This document shows, piece after piece, positions 36,401 through 43,944 of a stretch of 47,938 nucleotides of DNA (positions are counted from its first letter, which is position 1; each line of letters starts with the position of its first letter). Source of the stretch: Anaerolineae bacterium (GTDB lineage: Bacteria > Chloroflexota > Anaerolineae > Aggregatilineales > Phototrophicaceae); contig JALHNB010000054.1 of the NCBI GenBank assembly GCA_022843745.1, positions 1 to 47,938 of the forward strand, given 5' to 3'. Under the pieces are notes generated by a model that saw nothing but the letters and a program-made list of their open reading frames with translations, did not search any database and was not told the origin of the DNA. Both the position numbers and the translations under genes were made by a program.

Positions 36401-37275
36401 ATTCCGGCATTATCGACAAACGCCGAACGCACCCAGGGCTTGTTGACTTTTTCAGTCGCGGCGCGGATGTAGGTTTTCAGGATACCATCAATTGTTTGCT
36501 GACCATCGGGGCCGGTGTAATCAATCACGGCTTTAAAGGTCTTATGGACGCAGTGTTCGCTCCACGTCTGCGCCAGCATTTCCAGTTCAGCATCGCTGGG
36601 GTCGCGATTTTCCTGCTCGTAATAAGCACGGATCGCCTGCATTTCTTCGAGATTCAGCGAAAGGCGGCGCTCGGCACTGAGTTTGAGGAGAGCATCGTCA
36701 GAAACGCGCACCGGAATAATATCTACGGTGTCGTCGGCCTGCTGATAAGCGAAAAATGGCGCACTGATCGCCTCGTCAACCGTGAAACGCTGAATGACGG
36801 GATTTGAGAAAACAACGGTTGCCAATTTTTTGAGATCGGTTTCAGCCGATACCCCACTCAACAGATAGCGCTGACCTGTCGCCGCACGTTCCAGATTGGT
36901 GATCCCAAGCAAATGTGCCGCGCGTAATAAATTTTCGGCGGCGGGGTCGGTCACGCCGGGGAGTAGGGTTACGTCAATCGTATGAATCTCATCCTCACTT
37001 CTTGAAAGCCCCTCTCTATTCAATGGAGAGGGGTTTGGGGTGAGGTTTAATTCAAAATTTTCGGTGACTGGATCAGCCAGGAGTTCGCGGCTGAGTCGTT
37101 CAACATCTTCATGCGCGAGATTGCCCTGCAAAAAAAATAGCCGGGTTGTCCGGCACGTTTTTACGCCAAAGATACCAGTCATTTCTGACCCGGCGCGAGT
37201 TTGTACCTCGACACGAAAAGTCGGCGCAGCCATATTCGCAGCGCTGGTGGTTGATATAGGCATTGTTTGTTCCAA
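33454..37275 (-). CDS. purL: Phosphoribosylformylglycinamidine synthase, PurS-like/PurL/PurQ fusion
   Basis: Converts FGAR to FGAM with ATP and glutamine. 1273 residues. Residues about 19-165 hold two PurS-like halves (FRVEVQTRAG and DVTLLPGVTDPAAEN, the second ending NPVIQRFTVDE). The synthetase core follows, with WSEHCVHKTF, KVETHNRPSAIEPFGGA and two related halves. The last about 250 residues are PurQ, with nucleophile Cys in GICNGFQAL, VPGGFSYGDDLGAG and AHGEGRI. Three low-complexity segments match palindromic DNA repeats: TPNPSPLNREG (about 79-89), PSPPTPSPSERGEE (about 610) and DVGVRRAVPLPTST in the PurL-PurQ linker. TTG 37275 has AAAGGAAAG upstream; ATG 37263 is the alternative. First gene of the pur operon. 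Confidence 0.93.
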   Translation of the reverse strand: MEQTMPISTTSAANMAAPTFRVEVQTRAGSEMTGIFGVKTCRTTRLFFLQGNLAHEDVERLSRELLADPVTENFELNLTPNPSPLNREGLSRSEDEIHTIDVTLLPGVTDPAAENLLRAAHLLGITNLERAATGQRYLLSGVSAETDLKKLATVVFSNPVIQRFTVDEAISAPFFAYQQADDTVDIIPVRVSDDALLKLSAERRLSLNLEEMQAIRAYYEQENRDPSDAELEMLAQTWSEHCVHKTFKAVIDYTGPDGQQTIDGILKTYIRAATEKVNKPWVRSAFVDNAGIIAFDDNFDIAFKVETHNRPSAIEPFGGANTGLGGVIRDVLGVSARPIANTDILCFGPPDLPESELQPGVLHPRRVAEGVVSGIEDYGNKMGIPTVNGAILYHKGYTSNPLVFCGCVGLLPRDSHRTGSQPGDLIVVIGGRTGRDGLRGATFSSMEIDQTTSVVSGSAVQIGHPIHEKQVMEAVLRARDENLYHAITDCGAGGLSSAVGEMGAEVGARVQLQDVPLKYPGLRPWEIWLSEAQERMVLAVPPENWDAIKAICDGQDIEGVSIGTFDGSGRLTLYYGEKIVGDLSMDFLHDGIPQRHMQAVWQKPSPPTPSPSERGEENLEMPDFEETLLKLLMHPNIRSKEDVIRRYDHEVQAGTAVKPLVGVKNNGPSDAAVIVPLDTLPLTGKPTKAIAISNGICPLYGESDPYIMAWAAIDEAIRNLVAVGADPDQIAILDNFCWGNTSLPDRLGSLVRCAQGCYDAAVAYGVPFISGKDSLNNEYLGADGQRHAIPGTLLISAVGIVPDVTKTVTMDLKESGNLLYVIGETLNEMGSSHYNLVNEVSEAGMPQHNLRSMGIYRALHKAIQAGLIQSCHDVSEGGIAVAVAEMCIGGQLGAGLDLYSTCFVEREGLSTEQLNCASLFSESQGRLIVEIRQADQDTFLTMMLEEGAEYWEYMGDVSSNRELRLVGWDGATWVGKIPLHELEIAWRGETSDVGVRRAVPLPTSTPNPQPKFDRAPAVRTSPTRVLILHANGSNRDRDAALACELAGGEPDIVHVNQLLNGDRLLADYHMLIVPGGFSYGDDLGAGTLWALDLRHRLRGDVEKFIQQGRPVLGICNGFQALVKSGLLPDNENERIVTLVRNERAQFECRWVYLQPNPNSPSLFTMGLNEPIYCPVAHGEGRIATCDTVARDSLWSNGLAALTYIDEKGEGAGYPYNPNGSEYNIAGLCNAAGNMLGLMPHPEDHIFPWQHPRYHRGERGMSGLRLFQNGLKYA
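34272..34299. repeat. Perfect 28-base palindrome inside purL (GTAGGGG type)
   Basis: The sequence GTAGGGGTACGGCG is followed by its exact reverse complement, with no loop. It lies in frame in the linker between the PurL core and the PurQ domain and encodes roughly VGVRRAVPL. The head GTAGGGG is shared with the intergenic repeat at 7514-7540. Confidence 0.75.
35430..35467. repeat. CTCACCCC-type palindromic repeat inside purL, second copy
   Basis: CCCCTC (35430-35435) pairs with GAGGGG (35447-35452), next to a GGTAGGGGGTGAGGG flank. On the coding strand it reads CTCACCCC, then CCCTCTCC, and then the hairpin arm GAGGGG. It encodes PSPPTPSPSERGEE between two PurL subdomains. The 37009-37048 repeat has the same order of elements. 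Confidence 0.65.
37009..37048. repeat. CTCACCCC-type palindromic repeat inside purL, first copy
   Basis: CCCCTCTC (37009-37016) pairs with GAGAGGGG (37026-37033), extended by three further pairs into the loop, and is flanked by GGGGTGAGG. It encodes LTPNPSPLNREG between the two PurS-like halves of PurL. Same element family as 35430-35467. Confidence 0.65.
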
Positions 37276-37351
37276 TGGATCTTTCCTTTGCTAGATTCTG
37301 GCTTCTGGCATTGGACGGAGGAATTGTTAAAAATCGTTAAAGCATAGGTTC

Positions 37352-37357
37352 ATTATA
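37352..37357 (-). promoter_or_regulatory. Possible -10 box of the pur operon promoter
   Basis: On the minus strand a perfect TATAAT lies about 77 bases ahead of the purL start, with a predicted transcription start near 37345. TTGACT occurs only 8 bases upstream of it, too close to serve as its -35, and no good -35 is visible at 16-18 bases. I see no purine riboswitch in the leader. Confidence 0.35.
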
Positions 37358-37437
37358 AAGCATTAAGTCAAACCGATCTATAGTGCAGACAGGCTGAATC
37401 TTTCGCCAGAGAGCCTCATGGAGCGTTTGTCAATCAT

Positions 37438-37468
37438 GCACAGGGGCAAGACTTCCTTGCCCCTGTGC
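37438..37468. repeat. Palindromic element after the aldolase/dehydrogenase gene
   Basis: GCACAGGGGCAAG (37438-37450) and CTTGCCCCTGTGC (37456-37468) form a perfect 13-bp stem around ACTTC, 11 bases beyond the stop of the minus-strand gene. There is no T-tract on the minus-strand side. It may block read-through or 3' decay, or be another member of the GC-rich palindromic repeats in this genome. Confidence 0.55.
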
Positions 37469-37478
37469 GGACTCTGTT

Positions 37479-39542
37479 TTATCGCACGTATCCGGCTGTC
37501 ACGCCGCCATCAACCGGGAGCATGGTGCCAGTGGTTTTGGCACTGCGCGGCCCCGCCAGGAATGCAATCGCCTCCGCCAAATCTTCGGGAAGGATTTCGA
37601 CCTTCAGAACATTGCGCTGACTGTAGAATTTGCCCAAATCGTCCACTTCAACGCCATACTGCTTGGCGCGGGCTTCCTTCCATTCGCCACTCCAGATGCT
37701 GCTGCCCTGGATCACAGCGTCCGGCAGCACGGAGTTCACGCGGATACCGAGCGATCCGCCTTCTTCGGCGAGGCAGCGTGCCATGTGGACTTCGGCAGCT
37801 TTAGCAGCACTGTAAGCCGCAGCGCCTTTGCCAGCCGCAATGCTGTTTTTGCTGCCGACAAAGACCATCGAACCACCAATGCCCTGCGCCTTCATGATTT
37901 TGAATGCTTCACGCGCCATCAGGAAATAACCTGTGACGAGAATATCCATATTGCGCTGGAACATCGCCAGCGTCGTTTCTTCGATGGGTGCGCCTCCCGC
38001 AATGCCAGCGTTGTTAACCAGCACATCAATGCCGCCATAGGCCAGCACGGTTTGCCGCAGCGCATTCTGGACTTCACTTTCGCTGGTAACGTTGGTATGC
38101 ACGTAAATCGCGCGACCTTTGCCCAGTTTTTTCTGAATTTCATCAGCGACGGCCTGACCATCTTTATCATTGATGTCTGCGATGACGACGTGTGCGCCTT
38201 CCTGCGCCATTTTGAAAGCCGCCGCGCGTCCGATACCGCTGGCTGCGCCCGTAATCAGCACGACTTTTCCGGCGAAATCGCGATCCGGCGGCGCGAGTTT
38301 CAGCTTGTAGAGTTCCAACGGCCAGTATTCGATGTCGTAGGCTTCTTTAGCGGTCAGGCTGACAAATCCGCCCAGTGCTTCGCTGCCGCCGATCACGTCA
38401 ATTGCGCGGTGATAAAGCTGGCGGCTCACATCGGCGTTGGTGATGTCCTTGCCTGTGTTGACCATGCCCAGGCCTGGGATCAGGATAACGCGCGGGGCAG
38501 GGTCACGCAGTTCGTCACCCGATTCTTTGTTGTCCTCAAAATATTGAACATAGCGGGATTCATAATCCGCCACGCCTTGCTTCAATTTTTCTTTGAGTTC
38601 GTCGATACTCTGGCTGGGATTCCAGTCGATGAACAACGGCTGCCGCTTGACATGTACCAGATGATCGGGGCAGGCCGCGCCTTGCTGCGAAACATCTCCG
38701 GTACTGCTGCTGCCGACCATATCCAGCACAGTCTCGCTGTCGTCATATTGCAGAATCGCATGGCGATTTTTCGAAACCGCGCCGCGAATCACGGGCAGAA
38801 CTTCCGCCATAATGTCTTTACGCTGGGCTTCGTCAACAGCGGTCACGCTCAGGTTGCCAAAAACGCGCTTGCCCTTGCGCTTATTGTTCAGGTAGTCTTC
38901 GGCCTCCTGAATAATGCGGATGCTCATCTCATAGGTCGTCTTGCTATCCGGCCCCCATGTGACCAGGCCGTGCTTGCCCATGACGACACATTCGATATTC
39001 GGATTTTCGCGCACTTTGCCGCCGATCCACTGGCTGAGGGTGAAGCCGGGGCGGATGTACGGCACATAAGCCATACGATCTCCGTAGACTTTTTTCGCTT
39101 CGGCTTCGGCATCCGGCGCACACATCAGGCTGATAACCGCGTCCGGGTGGGTGTGATCGACGTGTTTGTGTGGGACAAAAGCGTGGAGCAGCGTTTCGAT
39201 GCTCTGGCGCGGACGGCCTGGCTCGAAGGTGGTGCGTTCCAGATAGGCGACCATTTCTTCATCGGTCATTGCCGGACGCGCGAATAAAGGCTCAATTTCA
39301 TCCATCCGCAGCAGCGCAAAGCCTTTTTCCTTGATCGTCTGAACATCCGAACCGGAAGCCTTGACCGCCAGAACTTCGACCTGCCGCCCGACATGATCGG
39401 TCAGCATCAGTTTGGCGCTGGTATTGCCGCCATAAATATTGACGACGGCGCGGTCTTGCCCCAGGATATTGCTCCGGTAAACCAGCCCATCAAGATCGGG
39501 CAATTTGGCAGCGTCGGCATCATTCCACAAATTTTTTGGCAT
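37479..39542 (-). CDS. Bifunctional rhamnulose-1-phosphate aldolase / short-chain dehydrogenase
   Basis: 687 residues. The first about 410 are a class II aldolase/adducin domain (NIYGGNTSAKL; the zinc histidines are probably those in HKHVDHTHPDA). It would cleave L-rhamnulose-1-phosphate to DHAP and L-lactaldehyde. The rest is an SDR with NAD loop VLITGAASGIGRAAA near 430, NNAG and active-site YSAAKAAEV near 575, expected to oxidise lactaldehyde. This fusion is known from rhamnose catabolism loci (RhaD/RhaE type). AAAGGA lies about 10 bases before ATG 39542. No rhamnose isomerase or kinase is in the window; the family 2 glycoside hydrolase just upstream could supply sugars. Confidence 0.88.
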   Translation of the reverse strand: MPKNLWNDADAAKLPDLDGLVYRSNILGQDRAVVNIYGGNTSAKLMLTDHVGRQVEVLAVKASGSDVQTIKEKGFALLRMDEIEPLFARPAMTDEEMVAYLERTTFEPGRPRQSIETLLHAFVPHKHVDHTHPDAVISLMCAPDAEAEAKKVYGDRMAYVPYIRPGFTLSQWIGGKVRENPNIECVVMGKHGLVTWGPDSKTTYEMSIRIIQEAEDYLNNKRKGKRVFGNLSVTAVDEAQRKDIMAEVLPVIRGAVSKNRHAILQYDDSETVLDMVGSSSTGDVSQQGAACPDHLVHVKRQPLFIDWNPSQSIDELKEKLKQGVADYESRYVQYFEDNKESGDELRDPAPRVILIPGLGMVNTGKDITNADVSRQLYHRAIDVIGGSEALGGFVSLTAKEAYDIEYWPLELYKLKLAPPDRDFAGKVVLITGAASGIGRAAAFKMAQEGAHVVIADINDKDGQAVADEIQKKLGKGRAIYVHTNVTSESEVQNALRQTVLAYGGIDVLVNNAGIAGGAPIEETTLAMFQRNMDILVTGYFLMAREAFKIMKAQGIGGSMVFVGSKNSIAAGKGAAAYSAAKAAEVHMARCLAEEGGSLGIRVNSVLPDAVIQGSSIWSGEWKEARAKQYGVEVDDLGKFYSQRNVLKVEILPEDLAEAIAFLAGPRSAKTTGTMLPVDGGVTAGYVR

Positions 39543-39611
39543 TATCTATTTCCTTTATTAAGGCGAAAGAGAAGCTTTCATTTTCTTTCGTTTGTTTATA
39601 CTCTATTTTAC

Positions 39612-39660
39612 CACAGAGACCCGCAAGGCACAGAGAAATATCTTTAAATCTTTGTGCCTT
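39612..39660. repeat. CACAGAG-type inverted repeat between two sugar genes
   Basis: AAGGCACAGAGA (39625-39636) pairs with TCTTTGTGCCTT (39649-39660), 12 bp with one G-U pair, and CCACAGAGAC just before it repeats the CACAGAG word. It begins 17 bases beyond the glycoside hydrolase stop. Its T-poor 3' flank on the minus strand makes it a weak terminator; it looks more like a dispersed intergenic repeat. Confidence 0.5.
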
Positions 39661-39676
39661 GAGAACTTTCAAATTT

Positions 39677-41884
39677 CTATTTTATCGTGAGGAAGGTTAT
39701 TGCACCGGGCAAGCGCATGGTTTTGGCAACGATTGTCACCTGACCGGGTTCGTGACGCGCTTTGACGTAGAGCGCCGCCTGCCCGCCGATCAACGCGAAG
39801 GGATTCTCGCCGATCAAATCTGCCGGGCCGTCGATTTCGAATGTGACAGCCTGATTGGTAAATGGAAGGCGGTTGCCGAATTTATCCACGATTGCGAACA
39901 CCAGCCGTGTCATATCCGCGCCGTCGGCATTTAACTCCAAGTCGTCCGTTTCAAGCACCAGTTGATGCGGCAGGCCATCACTGGCGATTTGCTGTTCAAT
40001 CACCACTTGTCCGTTTACATATCCCAACAGCCGTAAATCCTGAAAACGTCCCGGATTCCACAGAGGCATCACGTTACGAATCTGGTAAGGCGCGTGTGGC
40101 AGGTTGGGGAATGCCTCGCGATCTGGCGTATATTTGCCGACCAATTCGTCACCTGTGAAAACTTCGATTTCGTCGCAGTTGCTAAAGATGACAAGGGGGT
40201 CGATGCCGCCTTCACTGCGATCCCCGCGTGTCCAGGTCGTCGCCGCGAGTAACACGGGGCGTACCGACGGCGAAATCTGGCTTTCGTAAAAATAGGCGGC
40301 AAATTTGGGCAGGCGAAACATATCCATCACGCCGTGATAGCAGATACGATCCCCAGAACCAAACTCGCGATGGGTGTTGTAATCGAAGGCGCACCAGCCA
40401 ATCGCGCCCACAACCGTGTCCATGCCCGCCGCTTTATCCTGAATCCGTGCATGGCGCAGCGCATGTTCGACCACACGCTCCTCCTGATCCCAGGTTTTTG
40501 TCGGGAACATATGCCCATTAAATTCGGTCACGAAGTGGGGGGTGTGAATTGGGTCAATCACGGAATTTGAAAAATCGTTGTATGTGAACACATCCTCCAA
40601 AAACTCACTGGTGATAAAGTTGCGCACACCGCCTGTTTGCCGTGTCGGATCGAGCTTATGGGCAAGTTCGTTCGTGCGTGTATAGAAAGCTGTGTTATCC
40701 GGCGACTCATTGATGCGCACACCCCACAGCACAATCGACGGGTGGTTGCGATCTCGCTCGATCATCGCCTGCACGTCGCGCAAGCTGATTCCCTGCCAGT
40801 CGTCGTCGCCGATGTGCTGCCAGCCGGGGATTTCTTCAAAAACCAGAAGGCCGATTTCGTCGCAGCGATTCAAAAAATGCGGCGACTGTGGGTAATGTGA
40901 GGTGCGGACGATATTGCAGCCAAGCTCAAATTTGACGATGTCGGCATCTTTTTCTTGCAAACGTTTGGGGGCTGCCGCGCCGATGTAAGGATAAGTCTGA
41001 TGGCGATTCAGGCCGCGCAGTTTGAGTTTTTCGCCATTGAGGTAGAAGCTGCCATCCTTATCGAAATGCGCTTCGCGGAAGCCGAAAAGAGTTGAAACAT
41101 AGTCGCCGTAGGGTGCTGGTTTATCGTTATATTGAAGTTTCACATCGAAATGATAAAGGTTGGGGTTCTCAAGCGACCAAATTTTTACCCCGGCAGCATA
41201 ATGAATCTCTAGGGTGCTAAGGGTCATTTCGGTATGTGGTGGGACATTGATGTTGCCATATTCCAGGTCACTTGCCCCCGGCTGACCGGGAAAACTGACC
41301 CGATAAAAAATGTTGATTTTTTGCTCGGCATCAGAAGTATTGTTGAGGTAAATATCCGCCTGTAACTTGGGCGTTGCCGTCGTCACATCCCAGGTGCGGA
41401 CAAAAACGCGCGTCACATGACAGGGTTCTTCGTATCGCAGCCACACATCACGGTAGATGCCGCCGAATGTCAGATAATCGACCTCGTTGCCGAAAGGGGG
41501 AATATCCGGGCGCTCGGTTGAATCCAGCCGCACCGTGAGCAAATTTTCGCCATTTTCGAGCAGATAATCGGTGATGTCGAACGAAAAGGGTGTGAATCCA
41601 CCCTCGTAATCACCCAGGTTATGATTATTAATCCAGACCGTGCTGGCGATCATTGCGCCGTCGAAATCGACATAAATGCGCCGTCCAGCGCGTGGTTCCG
41701 GCAGGCGAAAACGTTTGCGATAAGTGCTGATGAACTGATATTCGAGGTTATCAAAATTGTGGTGCGGCAGGATGATGTTGGCATGGGGAAGGGTGACGCG
41801 CTCAAAGCCGGAGTCAGGTTGCTCTGGCGCGGCATCTTCAGCCAAAAAGAGCCACCCATCATTAAAAGGGAGAACGGTTCTCAA
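39677..41884 (-). CDS. Glycoside hydrolase family 2 (beta-galactosidase-like)
   Basis: 735 residues, no signal peptide, so probably cytoplasmic. An N-terminal sugar-binding jelly-roll (FNDGWLFLAED, VWINNHNLGDYEGGFTPFSFDITD in part) is followed by an Ig-like domain and the TIM barrel. The acid/base is E393 in WGVRINES, and the likely nucleophile is E454 in HFVTEFNGH. NRHQTYPYIGAAAP and ELGCNIVRTSHYPQSP are further family landmarks. Beta-galactosidase, beta-glucuronidase or beta-mannosidase activity cannot be told apart from sequence. The start is a TTG (41884-41882) 7 bases after AAAGGA. The aldolase/dehydrogenase follows 134 bases downstream. Confidence 0.9.
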   Translation of the reverse strand: MRTVLPFNDGWLFLAEDAAPEQPDSGFERVTLPHANIILPHHNFDNLEYQFISTYRKRFRLPEPRAGRRIYVDFDGAMIASTVWINNHNLGDYEGGFTPFSFDITDYLLENGENLLTVRLDSTERPDIPPFGNEVDYLTFGGIYRDVWLRYEEPCHVTRVFVRTWDVTTATPKLQADIYLNNTSDAEQKINIFYRVSFPGQPGASDLEYGNINVPPHTEMTLSTLEIHYAAGVKIWSLENPNLYHFDVKLQYNDKPAPYGDYVSTLFGFREAHFDKDGSFYLNGEKLKLRGLNRHQTYPYIGAAAPKRLQEKDADIVKFELGCNIVRTSHYPQSPHFLNRCDEIGLLVFEEIPGWQHIGDDDWQGISLRDVQAMIERDRNHPSIVLWGVRINESPDNTAFYTRTNELAHKLDPTRQTGGVRNFITSEFLEDVFTYNDFSNSVIDPIHTPHFVTEFNGHMFPTKTWDQEERVVEHALRHARIQDKAAGMDTVVGAIGWCAFDYNTHREFGSGDRICYHGVMDMFRLPKFAAYFYESQISPSVRPVLLAATTWTRGDRSEGGIDPLVIFSNCDEIEVFTGDELVGKYTPDREAFPNLPHAPYQIRNVMPLWNPGRFQDLRLLGYVNGQVVIEQQIASDGLPHQLVLETDDLELNADGADMTRLVFAIVDKFGNRLPFTNQAVTFEIDGPADLIGENPFALIGGQAALYVKARHEPGQVTIVAKTMRLPGAITFLTIK

Positions 41885-41923
41885 TATATCGTCCTTTACT
41901 GTGCGTTTAATTTATGGGTACTT

Positions 41924-41929
41924 ATTATA
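41924..41929 (-). promoter_or_regulatory. -10 box of the glycoside hydrolase promoter
   Basis: On the minus strand a perfect TATAAT lies about 40 bases ahead of the TTG start. The position of the -35 box (near 41947-41953) falls inside the first unit of the tandem repeat and reads TTTCGAG, a poor match, which would suit an activator-dependent promoter. Confidence 0.5.
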
Positions 41930-41933
41930 GCGC

Positions 41934-41993
41934 CTGCATAGGAAACCTCGAAACAGATAGTCTCTGCATAGGAAACCTCGAAACGAGAGAGTC
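41934..41993. repeat. Two 30-base tandem repeats over the glycoside hydrolase promoter
   Basis: A 21-base core (41934-41954 and 41964-41984, identical) begins CTGCATAGGAAACC and contains GAAAC-CTC-GAAAC, a direct repeat with 8-base periodicity. The unit length of 30 bases is close to three helical turns. It spans the -35 region of the minus-strand promoter. In the rest of the 293-base gap up to 42177 I see no further structure. Confidence 0.6.
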
Positions 41994-42177
41994 TTTTGAG
42001 ATGATCCTGAAGGTCGTAACTGAGTAGCACTATGGGAGAATAACCGATATATTATTGATTATCCTTATCGAAATGTCTTAGCCCTTATCAGAATGTTTCA
42101 ACACACCACTTATCCGGCAGCCTCTATACGTTACATCATCGACATGGGAAGTTTGGGGATAATGGAAATTTTAGACG

Positions 42178-43944
42178 ATGCGCTCTAAACCAATTATTGC
42201 CTTAATTTTGTTCGCTTTGGCTGGGATTGTCGTTTATTTCATCGCGCCACCAGGTCGCGGTGATCTAGACCTCGATTGGATGGTTGATGTCGCGCTTATC
42301 ATTTTTGTCGTCGCGATGCTCATCTGGTTTAGTATTTTGCTGACCGTCAATCGGCGTAACCGGTTGAAGCCTGTGCCGCGTATACAGGATGACAATAGTG
42401 CCGAGGCGCTCGATTTTCAAACGCTTTCGATGCGCTATCCCGTTTCAATTTTCGAAGAACGTCGCATCCCCATAGAAGCGCTTGAGCAAATTGATCTTCC
42501 TGTAGATGAGGCGGTTTATCTGGCAATTGGCGGTGGACTGGGCAGCTTTGCCTGGGTCGATTATCTGCGCATCTGCGGCGCAACCACCGATCAGATTGTG
42601 GTGATTGGTCCACAGTCCACACCCTATGAAAATTATCGCTGGTTATGCCGGAATTCTCAGCTTTTTGACGAGGATCGGCTACGCAGCGATTCCGGGTCAA
42701 CGCCGGATAATATCTGGGGCTGGCCGGGCTACGCGGTGCGTGAAGCATGGCAGTATTTGATTCAAGGCCAACTCGGACGGGCAGCGGCAATTGCCTGGCA
42801 GGTTTTTGCCGAGCCGACTCTGGCGGAAACCTACACCCCGCGCTCCGGTGATGTTTTCAAGTCGATTGATCTGGAAGCAGCGCGGATTGGCTGGGAGACG
42901 ATGCTTCGGCCTGGGTTTGCCTATCGTGTTCGCAAAACCGATGATGATCGTTACGCGGTGTTGTATGCGCATCCCGGACAGCGCCCACGTGTGATGCTGG
43001 CGCGTTATGTGCATATCGCGACAGGCTATTCGGGGATGCACATTTTGCCGGATTTGCGCCAGTATCGTGAGCGCACGGGCGATACTTACCGGGTTGTGCA
43101 GGCCTATGAAGAACATAACCATATTTACCAGCAGCTTGTTGATGGCGGTGGAACGGTTCTCATTCGGGGTCGCGGCATCGTTGCTTCACAGATTATCCAG
43201 CGATTATATGAAGCGCGTGACGAAAACCCCGACATCAAAATTTTGCACCTGATGCGTGAGCCACAAGTTGATAAACGACGCATGGGGCGGGCGCAGCGAT
43301 TGATCGAGTCACACTGGCAGCTTCAGCCGTTTAACTGGCCGAAATCGGCTTTTGGCGGGCAGTGGCAGGCACGTCTGGCGCAGGTTGAAGATTCTGAACG
43401 CGCCCATTTTTTCGATATGCTGGGTGGCGTGACGACGGCGAATCGTCGCGCGTGGCGTGCGACGACCAATACTGGACTGCGCGAGGGATGGTATCAGATG
43501 TTTTTCGGCTCCGTCATGCGTATCGAGCAGGAAAATGAGCGTGTGATTGTCACCGTTGGCGATAAGACTGGTCGGGAATGCGCGATGTTTGCGATCAATT
43601 ACATTATTGATGCGACAGGGCTGGAATCCAAACTTGATGATGACGTGTTGTTGGGCGATCTGCACGATCAATATGCGCTTGATCTGAATCGCCAGCAGCG
43701 ACTCAGCGTGAACGATGCTTTTGAAATTCAAAGAATGCGGAATGGCGCGGGGCGTATCTTCGCAGCGGGGATCATTACGGCGGGCGGAACATATGGCCCT
43801 GTCGATAGTTTTTCTGGTCTGCTTTACGCCGCCCAGCGTTCCGTTGATTCGCTGACGGAACAGGGCGCAACAGATTTGCACAATTTAGATATTCTCCATT
43901 CTGTCATTCAGTGGGTACGCTGGTGCCTGGGGGTGCAGCCATGA
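42178..43944 (+). CDS. Membrane-anchored FAD/NAD(P)-binding oxidoreductase-like protein
   Basis: 588 residues. Two N-terminal transmembrane helices (about 5-24 and 36-56) are followed by a cytoplasmic flavoprotein-like body. A Rossmann loop YLAIGGGLGSFAW is at about 114-126 and ends in VVIG. VHIATGYSGMHILPDL near 280 resembles the ATG motif of FAD-dependent monooxygenases. GGTVLIRGRGIVASQIIQRL near 323 looks like a second nucleotide-binding loop. IIDATGLES near 480 and GRIFAAGIITAGGTYGPVDSF near 525 match the end of flavin-dependent hydroxylases and reductases. Substrate unknown. The end overlaps the next gene by ATGA. A lysine/ornithine N-hydroxylase-like fold is the nearest guess. Confidence 0.72.
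   Translation: MRSKPIIALILFALAGIVVYFIAPPGRGDLDLDWMVDVALIIFVVAMLIWFSILLTVNRRNRLKPVPRIQDDNSAEALDFQTLSMRYPVSIFEERRIPIEALEQIDLPVDEAVYLAIGGGLGSFAWVDYLRICGATTDQIVVIGPQSTPYENYRWLCRNSQLFDEDRLRSDSGSTPDNIWGWPGYAVREAWQYLIQGQLGRAAAIAWQVFAEPTLAETYTPRSGDVFKSIDLEAARIGWETMLRPGFAYRVRKTDDDRYAVLYAHPGQRPRVMLARYVHIATGYSGMHILPDLRQYRERTGDTYRVVQAYEEHNHIYQQLVDGGGTVLIRGRGIVASQIIQRLYEARDENPDIKILHLMREPQVDKRRMGRAQRLIESHWQLQPFNWPKSAFGGQWQARLAQVEDSERAHFFDMLGGVTTANRRAWRATTNTGLREGWYQMFFGSVMRIEQENERVIVTVGDKTGRECAMFAINYIIDATGLESKLDDDVLLGDLHDQYALDLNRQQRLSVNDAFEIQRMRNGAGRIFAAGIITAGGTYGPVDSFSGLLYAAQRSVDSLTEQGATDLHNLDILHSVIQWVRWCLGVQP

Noticed and set aside
37785-39287. Long plus-strand frame of 500 codons opposite the aldolase/dehydrogenase
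   Set aside because: It is the mirror of a strongly coding minus-strand gene with complete motifs, and shows no domain of its own.
41934-41993. CRISPR array
   Set aside because: Only two units with no distinct spacers and no cas genes; it is a tandem duplication or operator.
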